Assembly: GCA_040403095.1 (NCBI GenBank)
Contig: JBBALI010000004.1
Coordinates: forward strand, 98,614 to 162,613
Source of the DNA: JAQVCM01 sp040403095
GTDB lineage: Bacteria; Bacteroidota; Bacteroidia; Flavobacteriales_D; Crocinitomicaceae
Direction: 5' to 3'
Length of the DNA: 64,000 nucleotides
Shown here: positions 52,942-62,178 of the stretch, one piece after another
How positions within the stretch are numbered: position 1 is the stretch's first letter
How the letters are laid out: every line of letters starts with the position of its first letter
Notes under the pieces: generated by a model
The model's input: only the letters and a program-made list of their open reading frames with translations
Database searches by the model: none
What the model was told of the DNA's origin: nothing
Made by a program: the position numbers and the translations under genes

Positions 52942-55900
52942 CTACATCCTCATTTTACTCCTAGGCAAACCAATTTCTTTGTCCACTGGATAAGGCGCTC
53001 TGTGTGTGGAGCTCACGTCAGTTTTCCAATCTTTTTGAATTTTATTCGCCATGTCTTTGTTGTCAGCATAACGCGGATCGGGAACAAAAGGCAATTTGGC
53101 CATTTTTTGTATCACCAAAGAAGGAAATCCAAAATCGATATCTACTTTTCCCAATAATAAATAGCAACCGCCACCTTGAAATGGGAAATTCGCCAATGAA
53201 TCAGGCCAATGTGTGGTGTCGAAATACGCTCCGCTAGCGTCAATCCAAGTTCCGAAATGCATTAATCCACTTTTGATGGGAACATGTTTGATGCTGATTA
53301 AATAGCCCACCAATTTGACAAGTTGATTTTCAAGCTTTAAGAATTCGTTGGTTAAATAATTTCCTCTGAAATTTGTAAGTAATAAATCAAATGGAGAGCA
53401 AGACACTGGAAAACCCAATAATTCAATTTCATCGAAAGCATCTTCATAAGGCGATCGATCTAAGGTTGGCAATTCATATTCCATAATGGGTTCTTGAATG
53501 AGTAATAAATCTCTATTTTCTGGCTTGAAATTCATCAAAATCACTCTAGCAGTGAGAATTAACTCGTTTTTAGTTAATCCAGTAAATCGAAATGCGCCAA
53601 TAAAAATGAGAATTTGTAGGTTTTCAATCCCAATGGAAATTCTATTGATGAAATCTTCTAAACTGTGGTAATTTCCATTTTTCGTTCTTTCTTTGGCGAT
53701 TTGTTTGCCGATTTTTTCTTCTAAATTTTGCAAATTTCGAAAACCTAAAAAAACTTCTTTTCCTTTTACTGTCGTGAAATAATCACTGTTGTTGACACAT
53801 GGACAAGAAATGATTGCACCTGCCATTTTTGCTTCGTGAATATACACTTCTGTCCGATAAAATCCGCCTTCATTGATAATGACAGCGACCATAAATTCAA
53901 TAGGAAAATAGGTTTTTAAATACAAACTCTGGTAACTTTCTACTGCATAAGAAGCTGAATGCGCTTTGCAAAATGAATAGCCAGCGAAAGATTCAATTTG
54001 TCGGTAAACTTCTTGAGAAAGTTGGTCTGAATAGCCCATTTTTCGGCAATTTTCGAAATAAATGTGCTTCACTCCATCCAATTCTTTGATTGATCTGGTT
54101 TTTCCACTCATCGCTCTTCGGAGAATATCTGCTTGTGCCAAATCGATTCCTGCAAAATGATGCGCAATTTTAATTACATCTTCTTGATATACCATCACGC
54201 CATACGTATCGCCCAATTGTTCTTCAAAAACTGGATGAAAATATTCGAATTTATCAGGATTATTGTGCCTAAAAATGTATTCACGCAACATGCCACTTTG
54301 CGCAACGCCCGGACGAATAACGGATGATGCAGCAACCAATGTCTGGTAATTTTCACAGTTCAATCTCCTTAACAATCCGCGCATGGCGGGACTTTCGATG
54401 TAAAAACAGCCAATCGTTTTGCCTTGGCGGAGCATTTCGTTGCATTTGGCCTCATCTTTACTCATCGCAATATTGCGAATATCCACTTTTAGTCCTTGAT
54501 TTTGCTCAATTAACCTTACACTGTCGTTGATATGACCAATTCCTCTTTGGCTCAAAATGTCAAATTTTTCGAAGCCAATATCTTCTGCTACATGCATATT
54601 GAATTGAGCCGTTGGAAATCCTTTGGGCAACATTTCGAGCACAGTATAATTGCTGATTGGTTCTTCCGAAATCAAAATCCCACAAGAATGCATGCTGCGC
54701 GCATTTGGAAATTTCTCCAACATTTTTCCGTATTCATGCACTTGAATGGAAATTGAATTCAATTCAGGATTTGACTTTCTGTTTTTAGATAAATAATCCA
54801 ATTCCTCTTTAGGCAAACCAAAAACTTTCCCTAATTCTCTGATAATTGAACGGTATTTAAACTCCACTGTTGTTCCACAAAAAGCGACATGTTCATAGCC
54901 AAATCGCTCAAAAATATAGGCTAAAATGGTATCTCTGTCTGTCCAAGACCAATCAATGTCAAAATCTGGCGGACTAGATCGACTTGGATTCAAAAAACGT
55001 TCAAAATACAAATTCAATTCGATGGGACAAATGTTGGTAATTCCCAAGCAATAACTCACAATGCTGTTGGCGCCACTCCCCCTTCCAATGTGCATAAATC
55101 CTTTGCTGTTGCTGTACTGAATGATATCCCAAGTGATTAAAAAATAGGCGGAAAATCCTAAATCATCAATCACTTTTATTTCTTTTTCTACCCGTTTTTT
55201 GGCTTCTAAATTTTGGTCGCCATACCTCCTACTCATGCCTTCCAACGCCAATTTATTGAGCAAAGCTTTGTCTTGTTGTTTATTTCTGGTGTAGTAAAAT
55301 TTATTTTTATTGGTCGTGAAATCAAATTCAAAATTACAACTGGCAATCATCCTTTTACAATTCTTAATCAATTGAGGATGTTCTTTGTATAAATTCGCTA
55401 ATTCGTTCAATGGAAGCATGAATTCTTCTTGTCCGCAGTAATCTTGTTTCTCAAGTTTTGTCAGGATTGTATTGAGTTCAACCGCCCGCATAATTTGATG
55501 CAATTGAAATTCTTTTTTAGTACGAAAAGTCACAGGATGCCAAAGCAACATTTTCTCTACATTCACTTTGTTTTCTTTTTTGATCAACTGATTTAAATCC
55601 TGGTTTTTAACACCAATAAACTCATGCTTTTTTAAGTCTTTAGGGAAATTTTCAAAAGGATAAATGACCATCACTTCTTTAAAATCTGGGCTACATTCAG
55701 GAATTGCTTTTTTGGCAATATTGTGCTCCGAAAGAAACCGACACATTTCTGAAAATCCATTCCATGTTCTTGCCAAACCGACGTAAAGTAATTTATTGTT
55801 TAATCGAAATTCAATGCCTACAATTGGTTTTATATCATTTTTCAAGCAAGCTTTCACGAAATCAAAAACGCCCGCACTGGCATTGATATCAGTCAATCCC

Positions 55901-55998
55901 AAAACTTTTACGCCTTTTTCTTTTGCCATTTGGACAAGTTCCTCCACGGGAATTGTGCCATAACGCAAACTGTGAAATGAATGACAATTTAAATACAT
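52942..55998 (-). CDS. dnaE2: DNA polymerase III alpha subunit, DnaE2 (ImuC)-like, part of the SOS cassette
   Basis: 1018 aa from the ATG at 55998, 1 bp after the dinB stop codon (an earlier in-frame ATG at 56088 would lie inside dinB). N-terminal PHP domain (HSFHSLRYG, GLTDINASAG). Polymerase core with the catalytic aspartates in PPDFDIDW (Asp347 and Asp349 in this numbering) and Asp480 in FEKFDILSQRGIGHI, the latter form being typical of DnaE2/ImuC-like enzymes. HIGRGSGANSIVSYCLGI, FCKAHSASYAVESYQSLYLK, GGFYRTEVYIHEAK follow, then an OB-fold end. The replicative Bacteroidota DnaE is much longer (over 1,200 aa), so this is the accessory, error-prone-type copy. It would act with the adjacent DinB in damage-induced synthesis. 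Confidence 0.88.
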   Translation of the reverse strand: MYLNCHSFHSLRYGTIPVEELVQMAKEKGVKVLGLTDINASAGVFDFVKACLKNDIKPIVGIEFRLNNKLLYVGLARTWNGFSEMCRFLSEHNIAKKAIPECSPDFKEVMVIYPFENFPKDLKKHEFIGVKNQDLNQLIKKENKVNVEKMLLWHPVTFRTKKEFQLHQIMRAVELNTILTKLEKQDYCGQEEFMLPLNELANLYKEHPQLIKNCKRMIASCNFEFDFTTNKNKFYYTRNKQQDKALLNKLALEGMSRRYGDQNLEAKKRVEKEIKVIDDLGFSAYFLITWDIIQYSNSKGFMHIGRGSGANSIVSYCLGITNICPIELNLYFERFLNPSRSSPPDFDIDWSWTDRDTILAYIFERFGYEHVAFCGTTVEFKYRSIIRELGKVFGLPKEELDYLSKNRKSNPELNSISIQVHEYGKMLEKFPNARSMHSCGILISEEPISNYTVLEMLPKGFPTAQFNMHVAEDIGFEKFDILSQRGIGHINDSVRLIEQNQGLKVDIRNIAMSKDEAKCNEMLRQGKTIGCFYIESPAMRGLLRRLNCENYQTLVAASSVIRPGVAQSGMLREYIFRHNNPDKFEYFHPVFEEQLGDTYGVMVYQEDVIKIAHHFAGIDLAQADILRRAMSGKTRSIKELDGVKHIYFENCRKMGYSDQLSQEVYRQIESFAGYSFCKAHSASYAVESYQSLYLKTYFPIEFMVAVIINEGGFYRTEVYIHEAKMAGAIISCPCVNNSDYFTTVKGKEVFLGFRNLQNLEEKIGKQIAKERTKNGNYHSLEDFINRISIGIENLQILIFIGAFRFTGLTKNELILTARVILMNFKPENRDLLLIQEPIMEYELPTLDRSPYEDAFDEIELLGFPVSCSPFDLLLTNFRGNYLTNEFLKLENQLVKLVGYLISIKHVPIKSGLMHFGTWIDASGAYFDTTHWPDSLANFPFQGGGCYLLLGKVDIDFGFPSLVIQKMAKLPFVPDPRYADNKDMANKIQKDWKTDVSSTHRAPYPVDKEIGLPRSKMRM

Positions 55999-55999
55999 C

Positions 56000-57160
56000 T
56001 TAAACCGATTGATTTTTATTAAAAACTCCCACGCTCCTTTGAATCGCATTTTCTCCAAATCGATTTTTGATTTTATCAATCGCATCATACAAGGAAATCA
56101 ATTCACTTGTATCTTCAAACAAATCAATTTGATGTGTTCCGTGAACCAAACTACTCAAACGAACGCCAATGAGTCTCAATCTCATTCTTCTGGTGTAAAC
56201 CGAATCAAACAATGTGAGTACTTTTTGGATGAGCACATGATCGCACGAAGTGTATGGAATCTTACATTGTTTTGTCTCTGTATCAAAATTACTGTAGCGA
56301 ATTTTTACTGTCACCACGGAGGTCAACCACCTTTCTTTGCGCAGTTGAAAACCTAATTTTTCGACCATTTTCACCAATTCCCCTTTCATGCGGATTAAGT
56401 CGATGCTGTCTTGCGTAAAAGTGTGTTCGGTGGACAAAGATTTTCTTTCCGTATAAGGTTCTACGGGCGTAAAATCGATTCCATTTGCTTTTTTCCAAAG
56501 CTCTTTTCCGTTTTTTCCTAGTAATTTTTGCAATAAATCAATCGGCATTTCTGAAAGTGTTTCAATTTTTCGAATGCCAATTCTTGACAATGTTTGAAAA
56601 GTAACATCACCAAGCATGGGGATTTTTTTGATTGACAAAGGATTTAAGAAAGGTTTGACATGGTTGTTTTTGACTTCCATCCTACCCAAAGGTTTTCCTT
56701 CTCCGGTGGCAATTTTAGAAACGGTTTTATTTACTGATAAACCAAAACTCATGGGCAATCCTGTTTCTTTGTGGATTTTTTGAATCAATTCGCTTGACCA
56801 TTTGTAGCAGCCAAAAAACTTATCCATTCCAGAAACATCTAAATAAAATTCATCCACACTCGCTTTTTCCATCACAGGCGCAACTTCTTGAATAATTTCA
56901 GTCACCAATTTAGATTGTTTGGAATACAATTCCATGTCGCCCTTGACCACTTTTGCTTGCGGACAAAGTCTCAGCGCCATTTTCATCGGCATGGCAGAGC
57001 GAACGCCAAATTTTCTGGCTTCATAAGAACAGGAAGATACAACTCCCCTATCAGAACTTCCGCCTATAATTAAAGGTAAATCATTTAATTCTGAATTGAT
57101 TAAACGCTCACAACTCACAAAAAAAGTATCCAAATCCATGTGCACAATTGTTCTATTCAT
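56000..57160 (-). CDS. dinB: DNA polymerase IV-like Y-family polymerase (DinB)
   Basis: 386 aa from the ATG at 57160 (an upstream TTG at 57214 is less likely, since MNRTIVHMDLDTFF is the usual opening). Catalytic Asp9 in HMDLDTFF and Asp103-Glu104 in SVDEFYLDVSGMD; DNA-contacting thumb and little-finger regions complete. The C-terminal QIDLF (about 344-348) matches the beta-clamp-binding QxxLF motif. It copies across damaged template bases at low fidelity. It is the first gene of the dinB-dnaE2 unit and is divergent from the LexA-like regulator; the spacer holds two operator-like dyads. Confidence 0.95.
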   Translation of the reverse strand: MNRTIVHMDLDTFFVSCERLINSELNDLPLIIGGSSDRGVVSSCSYEARKFGVRSAMPMKMALRLCPQAKVVKGDMELYSKQSKLVTEIIQEVAPVMEKASVDEFYLDVSGMDKFFGCYKWSSELIQKIHKETGLPMSFGLSVNKTVSKIATGEGKPLGRMEVKNNHVKPFLNPLSIKKIPMLGDVTFQTLSRIGIRKIETLSEMPIDLLQKLLGKNGKELWKKANGIDFTPVEPYTERKSLSTEHTFTQDSIDLIRMKGELVKMVEKLGFQLRKERWLTSVVTVKIRYSNFDTETKQCKIPYTSCDHVLIQKVLTLFDSVYTRRMRLRLIGVRLSSLVHGTHQIDLFEDTSELISLYDAIDKIKNRFGENAIQRSVGVFNKNQSV

Positions 57161-57190
57161 TGCAAGAAATTTAAAATTGAAATATTTCTG

Positions 57191-57198
57191 CAATAGTA
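57191..57198 (-). promoter_or_regulatory. Putative -7 element of the dinB promoter
   Basis: TACTATTG on the minus strand, one base off TAnnTTTG, 31 bp before the dinB ATG. It overlaps the edge of the left operator dyad. Confidence 0.45.
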
Positions 57199-57213
57199 TT
57201 CCATTTTGGGACA
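57197..57213. promoter_or_regulatory. LexA-like operator 1 (dinB side)
   Basis: TATTCCA-TTT-TGGGACA: a dyad with 3-bp centre, its arms imperfect (5 of 7 positions symmetric). Same geometry as operator 2. It covers the region upstream of and touching the dinB -7 box. Confidence 0.5.
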
Positions 57214-57221
57214 ATTTGTAT

Positions 57222-57229
57222 TATTTTTG
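57222..57229 (+). promoter_or_regulatory. -7 element of the lexA-like promoter
   Basis: TATTTTTG matches TAnnTTTG and sits exactly between the two operators; the transcript should start inside operator 2, about 13 nt before the ATG at 57248. Confidence 0.6.
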
Positions 57230-57248
57230 TTGTCCTAAATTAGAACAA
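57230..57248. promoter_or_regulatory. LexA-like operator 2 (regulator side)
   Basis: TTGTCCTAA-A-TTAGAACAA: a 19-bp dyad with one mismatch (C/T), overlapping the transcript start and the first base of the start codon of the regulator gene. Its core TGTCCTA-AAT-TAGAACA is like operator 1, centre-to-centre 34 bp away. Autorepression plus control of dinB-dnaE2 is the natural reading. Confidence 0.65.
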
Positions 57249-58027
57249 TGTCAATATTCTCAGAAAACATCAGGTATTTAAGAGCACAAAAACAATTGTC
57301 TCAGCAAAAATTAGCGGATCAACTTGAAATCACCCGTTCGAGACTTTCCAAGTATGAAGATGGATTATCGGAGCCACCTTTGGATTTATTGAGAAAAATT
57401 TCGGGTTATTACCACATCAGCATTGATTTATTGATCAGTACCGACGTGCGTAAAATTGCGTATGAAAATCTCTTGACTTTGCCCGACAATCGAGTCGTTT
57501 TGCCCATTACGATTGATAAAAATGGAAATGACAACATTGAAATTATTCCGCTCAAAGCAAAAGCAGGTTATTTACAAGGTTATGGAGACCCTGAGTTTAT
57601 TGAGAATTTAGAATCTATGACTTTACCGTTCATTTCAAAAGGCAAATGCCGGGCTTTTCCGATTGAAGGCGATTCTATGTTGCCGCTCAAAAATGGTTCA
57701 TTTGTGGTTGGAAAATACATTGAAAGTTTGGATTTAATCAAAGATGGAAAAACGTACATTGTCTTAAGTCTTTCTGAAGGAATTGTTTACAAAAGGGTTT
57801 ATAGAAAAAACAAGAAAGGCGCTTCTTTTGTGCTTCATTCAGACAATCAGTTTTACAAACCATTTGAATTGAGGGCAGCAGAAATATTGGAAGTTTGGGA
57901 ATTTGTTTGTTCGCTCACAACAGTCGAATACCAACCTAATGAGTTAAAACAAGAAAATATTCAGGAAATGTTTCTTACCTTACGTTCTGAAATTGGTGAG
58001 ATTAGAGAGAAATTAGAAAAGAAATAA
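57248..58027 (+). CDS. LexA-like self-cleaving repressor (XRE helix-turn-helix + peptidase S24)
   Basis: 259 aa. N-terminal XRE-type helix-turn-helix (about 5-62; IRYLRAQKQLSQQKLADQLEITRSRLSKYE), then an S24/LexA catalytic domain. The Ala106-Gly107 cleavage site lies in KAKAGYLQG, Ser143 in EGDSMLP and Lys182 in VYKRVY; distances (37 and 39 residues) are near those of E. coli LexA. The DNA-binding part is XRE-like rather than the winged helix of E. coli LexA, as is common for SOS-type regulators in Bacteroidota. A C-terminal helix (about 232-258) may aid dimerisation. It should repress its own promoter and the divergent dinB-dnaE2 unit until cleaved under DNA damage. The next gene overlaps its stop codon (TAATG). 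Confidence 0.88.
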   Translation: MSIFSENIRYLRAQKQLSQQKLADQLEITRSRLSKYEDGLSEPPLDLLRKISGYYHISIDLLISTDVRKIAYENLLTLPDNRVVLPITIDKNGNDNIEIIPLKAKAGYLQGYGDPEFIENLESMTLPFISKGKCRAFPIEGDSMLPLKNGSFVVGKYIESLDLIKDGKTYIVLSLSEGIVYKRVYRKNKKGASFVLHSDNQFYKPFELRAAEILEVWEFVCSLTTVEYQPNELKQENIQEMFLTLRSEIGEIREKLEKK

Positions 58028-58599
58028 TGTGTTACCATACAGAACATAAAGCGCCTGCGAAGGAACTCAAAAAGCAATACAAAGCAACGTTTCCTGAAGA
58101 AGAGAAATTTACGACCAAAGAATTTGTGAATGGTTTTGAGCATCCATTGTGTCCAATCATTACGCGTGAAAATCCTGATAAAATTCAGTTGTATAACTGG
58201 GGATTATTGCCAAATTGGGCCAAAGATTTGAAGATTCAGAACAATACGCTCAACGCCAAAATAGAAAGCATTCATGAAAAACCTTCCTTCAAAAATTATT
58301 TTGAACAGCGCTGTATCATACCGGTTACTGGACTTTATGAATGGGAACACAAAGGTAAAATCAGGGAGAAAAATTTGATCAAAGTGGAGAATAAACCCAT
58401 TTTTTCTCTTGCGGGACTTTGGAATATATGTCCGAATCCATTAACAGGTTTGCCAATGAATACATTTACAGCAGTCACTTCTGACGGTTTTGTAGCAATT
58501 CTCGACAATGAAGAAGCATGGTTGGATGAAGGAAAACTGCTTATCAATACAAATACGATTTGGACCAGTTTAGTTGCGCCGCAATTGGGGTTATTTTGA
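58027..58599 (+). CDS. SOS-response-associated peptidase (SRAP/YedK/HMCES family) lacking the active-site His segment
   Basis: 190 aa. SRAP proteins cross-link to abasic sites in single-stranded DNA through Cys2. Here Cys2 (MCYH), Asn76 (LNAKIES) and Glu105 (GLYEWE) are present. The family then normally shows TFTxxTTxANxxxxxIHxxxxRMPVxL; this protein reads TFTAVTSD-GF-VAILDNEEAWLDE, so about 15 residues including the catalytic His and the RMP signature are missing in-frame (near 58483-58494). It overlaps the regulator stop codon by 1 bp and thus belongs to the same SOS-type transcript. A reduced or altered activity is inferred. Confidence 0.85.
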   Translation: MCYHTEHKAPAKELKKQYKATFPEEEKFTTKEFVNGFEHPLCPIITRENPDKIQLYNWGLLPNWAKDLKIQNNTLNAKIESIHEKPSFKNYFEQRCIIPVTGLYEWEHKGKIREKNLIKVENKPIFSLAGLWNICPNPLTGLPMNTFTAVTSDGFVAILDNEEAWLDEGKLLINTNTIWTSLVAPQLGLF

Positions 58600-58623
58600 A
58601 AAAAAAATTATTTCAAACCATTA

Positions 58624-61600
58624 TTAAATCCGAACCCCAATCACACAAACGTCATCCACTTGTTCGAGTGCTCCTTTCCATTCAATAAAGAATGAAGAGA
58701 AAAGTTCGTGTTGATTTTCAATTGGCAGTTGACTCGCTTGGAGCAATAGTGCTTTGAATCCAGTTGATTTTAGTTTTTTGCCTTTTTCACCACCAAATTG
58801 ATCTACGTAGCCATCTGTGAATAAATAGATTGTATCGTCTTTTTGTACAGGAAATTGCTGTGTAGTGAATGGAAATGCATTTTCGAATTGACCAATGGGT
58901 TGTTTATCTGCTTTTAATTCAATCAGTTCACCGTTTCGAACGATGATTATACCGTTGTAAGCACCAGAAAAATAGAGTATTTGTTCATCAATATCTAAGC
59001 GACAAAGCGACAGATCCATTCCATCTTTCAAATCATTTTGTCCTTTTCCATGGAATGAATCTACTACGATATCTCGTAAACCATCCAAAATCTCGTTGGG
59101 ATAAGGCAATCTTTTTTCATTTAAAATACGCATCAAACCGTTGTAACCAACAATACTCACCAAAGCTCCTGGAACTCCGTGACCTGTGCAGTCGATTGCC
59201 GAAAAGAAAATGCTGTTTTCTTGTCTTTGAATCCAATAAAAATCTCCAGAAACGATGTCTTTTGGTTGAAAAAACACCATCGGTTCAATACCAATCACCT
59301 GAATTTCTTCTGGTGAAGGTAGAATTGTATTCTGAATGCGTTTTGCATAATTGATACTATCTACAATATCTTGACTTTTTTTAGTGATTTCTGTTTTTTG
59401 TGCTTCTAATTGTTCGTTTTGTTCAGCAATTTCGTGCGTTCGTTCAGTTACAGTTTTTTCCAAACGTATATTTTGACGTTTTACACGTTGAATACTGAGT
59501 CTGTTGATGACGAAAACGGCGATAACAAGCGCTGCGAAATAGATTAAATACATCCACCAAGTTCGGTACCAAGGAGGTAAAATTTGAAACGAAAAATGAG
59601 CAGTTTTACCCAGAAATCCGAAAGCTGATTGCGCTTGAACTTCAAAAGTGTAATTACCTTCATACAGTTTTGGGAAACTTGCACGTGTAACGGTTGACCA
59701 ATCAGACCATTCATCCGTAAAACCGACCAAACGATAACGGTAGAGCATCCCTCCTCCTGTTTGGAATGTGGCTGCATAAAAAGTGAAATCTACAGAGTTT
59801 TGGCGGTAAGGGATAGAGGGAAAATCAGTCGCACGACTTACGTGAGAAAGTGTCGGATTTCGATTTAGCAAAAGACCGTCGATGACAATATCGAATTTTT
59901 TGGGTAAATTTTGTTGTGCGAATTCATTGAGAATGTACAATCCATTGTCGCTACCTAGCCAAATTTCATTGGGTTTGAAGCGCTTAATGGCAAATAAAAT
60001 CCCACCGTTTTGAATGGTTTTCAACGCACCTTGATTCCATTTGTACTTCCCTTTTGTATTTGTAAACCAGCCAGTTTCAATTTCAAAATCATCTTTAGAT
60101 TTCTCAATGTAATAAACCATCCAAAGTTTGCGATTTTGATCATTGTATAAACGATGGATTTGAATTTCCTTTTTACCTGAAAATTGCGTGTTATTTACAT
60201 TTGGAAAGGCTTCAAAAGCAGTTTGATTATCATTCAAAAAAAACAAGCCATAATTAGAGCCAACATAAACTCGACCTTGAAAAACTTCTGCATAAACATG
60301 GCTATTTTGATCCAATTTTTTAGGAAAATTGATTAATTTGAATTGAAAATCTTTCAAGCGTAAAACCCCTAATCCATTACCCTTAATTCCAAAATAAAGG
60401 TTTTTTCCATCTGATGAAAAGTGAATGATGTCACCTTCAATGTTGATTGGTAAAAGTTCATAATCCCAAGCGTTGTTTCTCCAAGTTAGGACTCCAATTC
60501 CAGATTCCAATCCAACGAAAACTTGATTTTTTTGCGAGGGATTTTGAAAAATGGTCCAAGCGTATTCATTGACTACATTTTTCTTTTTCCCTTGCGCATA
60601 TTCGTAAATTCCTTCGTAACCGATTACCAAAGTGCGCTTTTGATTTTCGATTTCAAAAGTTTTGACATCAAAAGTAGTTTCCTGAATGCTTTTGCTGTTA
60701 TAAAAGTGGGTTCTTCCATCAATATTTTCCGCCAAAAATAAATCTGTATTCAGCGCAAGAATTGGTTGGCCAGACTCAAAGTCTATCGCTTGAATAGAAG
60801 CTGAAATCCCTTGAGGTTTACTGATAGTAGTGATGGGCGAAGAAGTTTCAAAAAAGTGTATTCCTTCATCTAAATTCAACCATAAGTTCTTCGATTGATC
60901 TAAAAATAAGTCAAAAACATTGTTGTTTTGCATTCCCTCATCTAAATCAAATCTGCGAATTATTTTGCCTTTTAAATCAAGAATAAATGCGCCTTGCGTT
61001 TCTGTACCGACATACAATTGATTTCCATATTGTTTGACCACACTTGGTTGATGCGCGGAGAAAAATTTCTGTAAAGGATGAGAAACATCTATTTTTTGAA
61101 AGGAATTGTTGGCTCCAACTTGAAAAACATTATTGCTGTAGTCAAAAAGATGTGTTTTTCCTTCAATTTGCGCAGATCCGCGAATATTTGTAGGTTTGAT
61201 AGCTTCGTTTGCTTCAATTGATTTAAATTGTTTTGTTTTGAAATCAATGAAACCATACAAGCGTTTTTTCTCACTTTGATCGGCCGAATAAATTAAAATA
61301 ATTCCATTTGTAGTTTTTCCAGCGGTTTTGCAAGTGTAAGAAGATAAATTGCTTGGCAATTTAATCTCTGAAACTTTATTATTTGAATCAATGGTGAAAA
61401 CGCTATTTTTTCCGATTACCCAAATTCGAGCAAATTCATCTTCATACATCGACCAAATTTGACCTAAATTGTTCTTCGAGTCACCGACATACAAAGGTTT
61501 ATAAACCATTTTCCCATAGCTATCAAAAGCGATGAAACCGAAATTATTTTCTCTTCCGACGTATACTTTTCCGTTCGAAGCGGTATATAATTTAGAAACT

Positions 61601-61875
61601 TTGGTTTTGTGGATCTTTTTCTCTGTTGAAGCATCTGTCTTAACACTTGTCGGTATTTTTGTCCATTTAACGCCGTTAAAAACCAAGATCTCTTGGTCAT
61701 TGCCAAATAAAACCGTGCCGTCAGGACCTTGTGTACCAGTCCAAATCTGATTGGAACTTCCAAAATCTTTGATTGAATAATAAGAGCCTCGAAAGGAACC
61801 TTGAACTTCTTTTCCTTGTGCAAGAAGTTGAAAAGTGGTAAATAGAAGAATATATATTATTAAAAATCTGAACAC
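58624..61875 (-). CDS. SpoIIE-type serine phosphatase with two-component-regulator propeller sensor
   Basis: 1083 aa; GTG start at 61875 (no ATG precedes the signal peptide). Signal peptide at about 1-19. A periplasmic sensor of repeated propeller blades (about 30-650; GIHFFETSSPIT, VLRLKDFQFKLINFP, NEIWLGSDNGLYILN and others), then a Y_Y_Y domain (about 670-740; RYRLVGFTDEWSDW, FPKLYEGNYTFEVQAQ), one membrane helix (about 750-770), a coiled coil (about 775-830, TVTERTHEIAEQNEQLEAQKTEI) and a PP2C/SpoIIE domain (about 850-1083; FFSAIDCTGHGVPGALVS, DGMDLSLCRLD, FTDGYVDQFGG) with metal-binding Asp. It probably turns an extracytoplasmic signal into dephosphorylation of an anti-sigma or similar partner. 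It is convergent with the SRAP gene. Confidence 0.9.
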   Translation of the reverse strand: MFRFLIIYILLFTTFQLLAQGKEVQGSFRGSYYSIKDFGSSNQIWTGTQGPDGTVLFGNDQEILVFNGVKWTKIPTSVKTDASTEKKIHKTKVSKLYTASNGKVYVGRENNFGFIAFDSYGKMVYKPLYVGDSKNNLGQIWSMYEDEFARIWVIGKNSVFTIDSNNKVSEIKLPSNLSSYTCKTAGKTTNGIILIYSADQSEKKRLYGFIDFKTKQFKSIEANEAIKPTNIRGSAQIEGKTHLFDYSNNVFQVGANNSFQKIDVSHPLQKFFSAHQPSVVKQYGNQLYVGTETQGAFILDLKGKIIRRFDLDEGMQNNNVFDLFLDQSKNLWLNLDEGIHFFETSSPITTISKPQGISASIQAIDFESGQPILALNTDLFLAENIDGRTHFYNSKSIQETTFDVKTFEIENQKRTLVIGYEGIYEYAQGKKKNVVNEYAWTIFQNPSQKNQVFVGLESGIGVLTWRNNAWDYELLPINIEGDIIHFSSDGKNLYFGIKGNGLGVLRLKDFQFKLINFPKKLDQNSHVYAEVFQGRVYVGSNYGLFFLNDNQTAFEAFPNVNNTQFSGKKEIQIHRLYNDQNRKLWMVYYIEKSKDDFEIETGWFTNTKGKYKWNQGALKTIQNGGILFAIKRFKPNEIWLGSDNGLYILNEFAQQNLPKKFDIVIDGLLLNRNPTLSHVSRATDFPSIPYRQNSVDFTFYAATFQTGGGMLYRYRLVGFTDEWSDWSTVTRASFPKLYEGNYTFEVQAQSAFGFLGKTAHFSFQILPPWYRTWWMYLIYFAALVIAVFVINRLSIQRVKRQNIRLEKTVTERTHEIAEQNEQLEAQKTEITKKSQDIVDSINYAKRIQNTILPSPEEIQVIGIEPMVFFQPKDIVSGDFYWIQRQENSIFFSAIDCTGHGVPGALVSIVGYNGLMRILNEKRLPYPNEILDGLRDIVVDSFHGKGQNDLKDGMDLSLCRLDIDEQILYFSGAYNGIIIVRNGELIELKADKQPIGQFENAFPFTTQQFPVQKDDTIYLFTDGYVDQFGGEKGKKLKSTGFKALLLQASQLPIENQHELFSSFFIEWKGALEQVDDVCVIGVRI

Positions 61876-62178
61876 GAAAAAAGTATTATTCAGCTAATAT
61901 ACTATCTTTTTGTCTACGATATAGTTAAAAACCATAAAAAAAACGCTTCTTTTTTCGATAAATAAGCTCAAAAAAAACTGAAAAAGAAGTTAAACTAATT
62001 AATTAGTAATAAATAGCTTGTGAATAAAATTTACATTTATTTTTTTTTAAACGCAACAATTTAAACTACTTTTGCTATCTTCAAATGATTTTGCAAAACA
62101 TCCAAGAATTAGACTTTTATGTTACGTTTCTAAGGATAAATTTAAATGCAATAACAGATATATATTAATTCCATTTTT
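61876..62178. other. 303-bp AT-rich spacer between divergent genes
   Basis: No gene is seen. It contains poly-A/T stretches (for example 61936-61944 and 62040-62049) and the candidate promoter box at 62067-62074 for the following gene. Nothing else was recognised. Confidence 0.5.
62067..62074 (+). promoter_or_regulatory. -7 element before the large secreted-protein gene
   Basis: TACTTTTG matches TAnnTTTG, 105 bp before the ATG at 62179; no clear TTG at -33. Confidence 0.4.
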
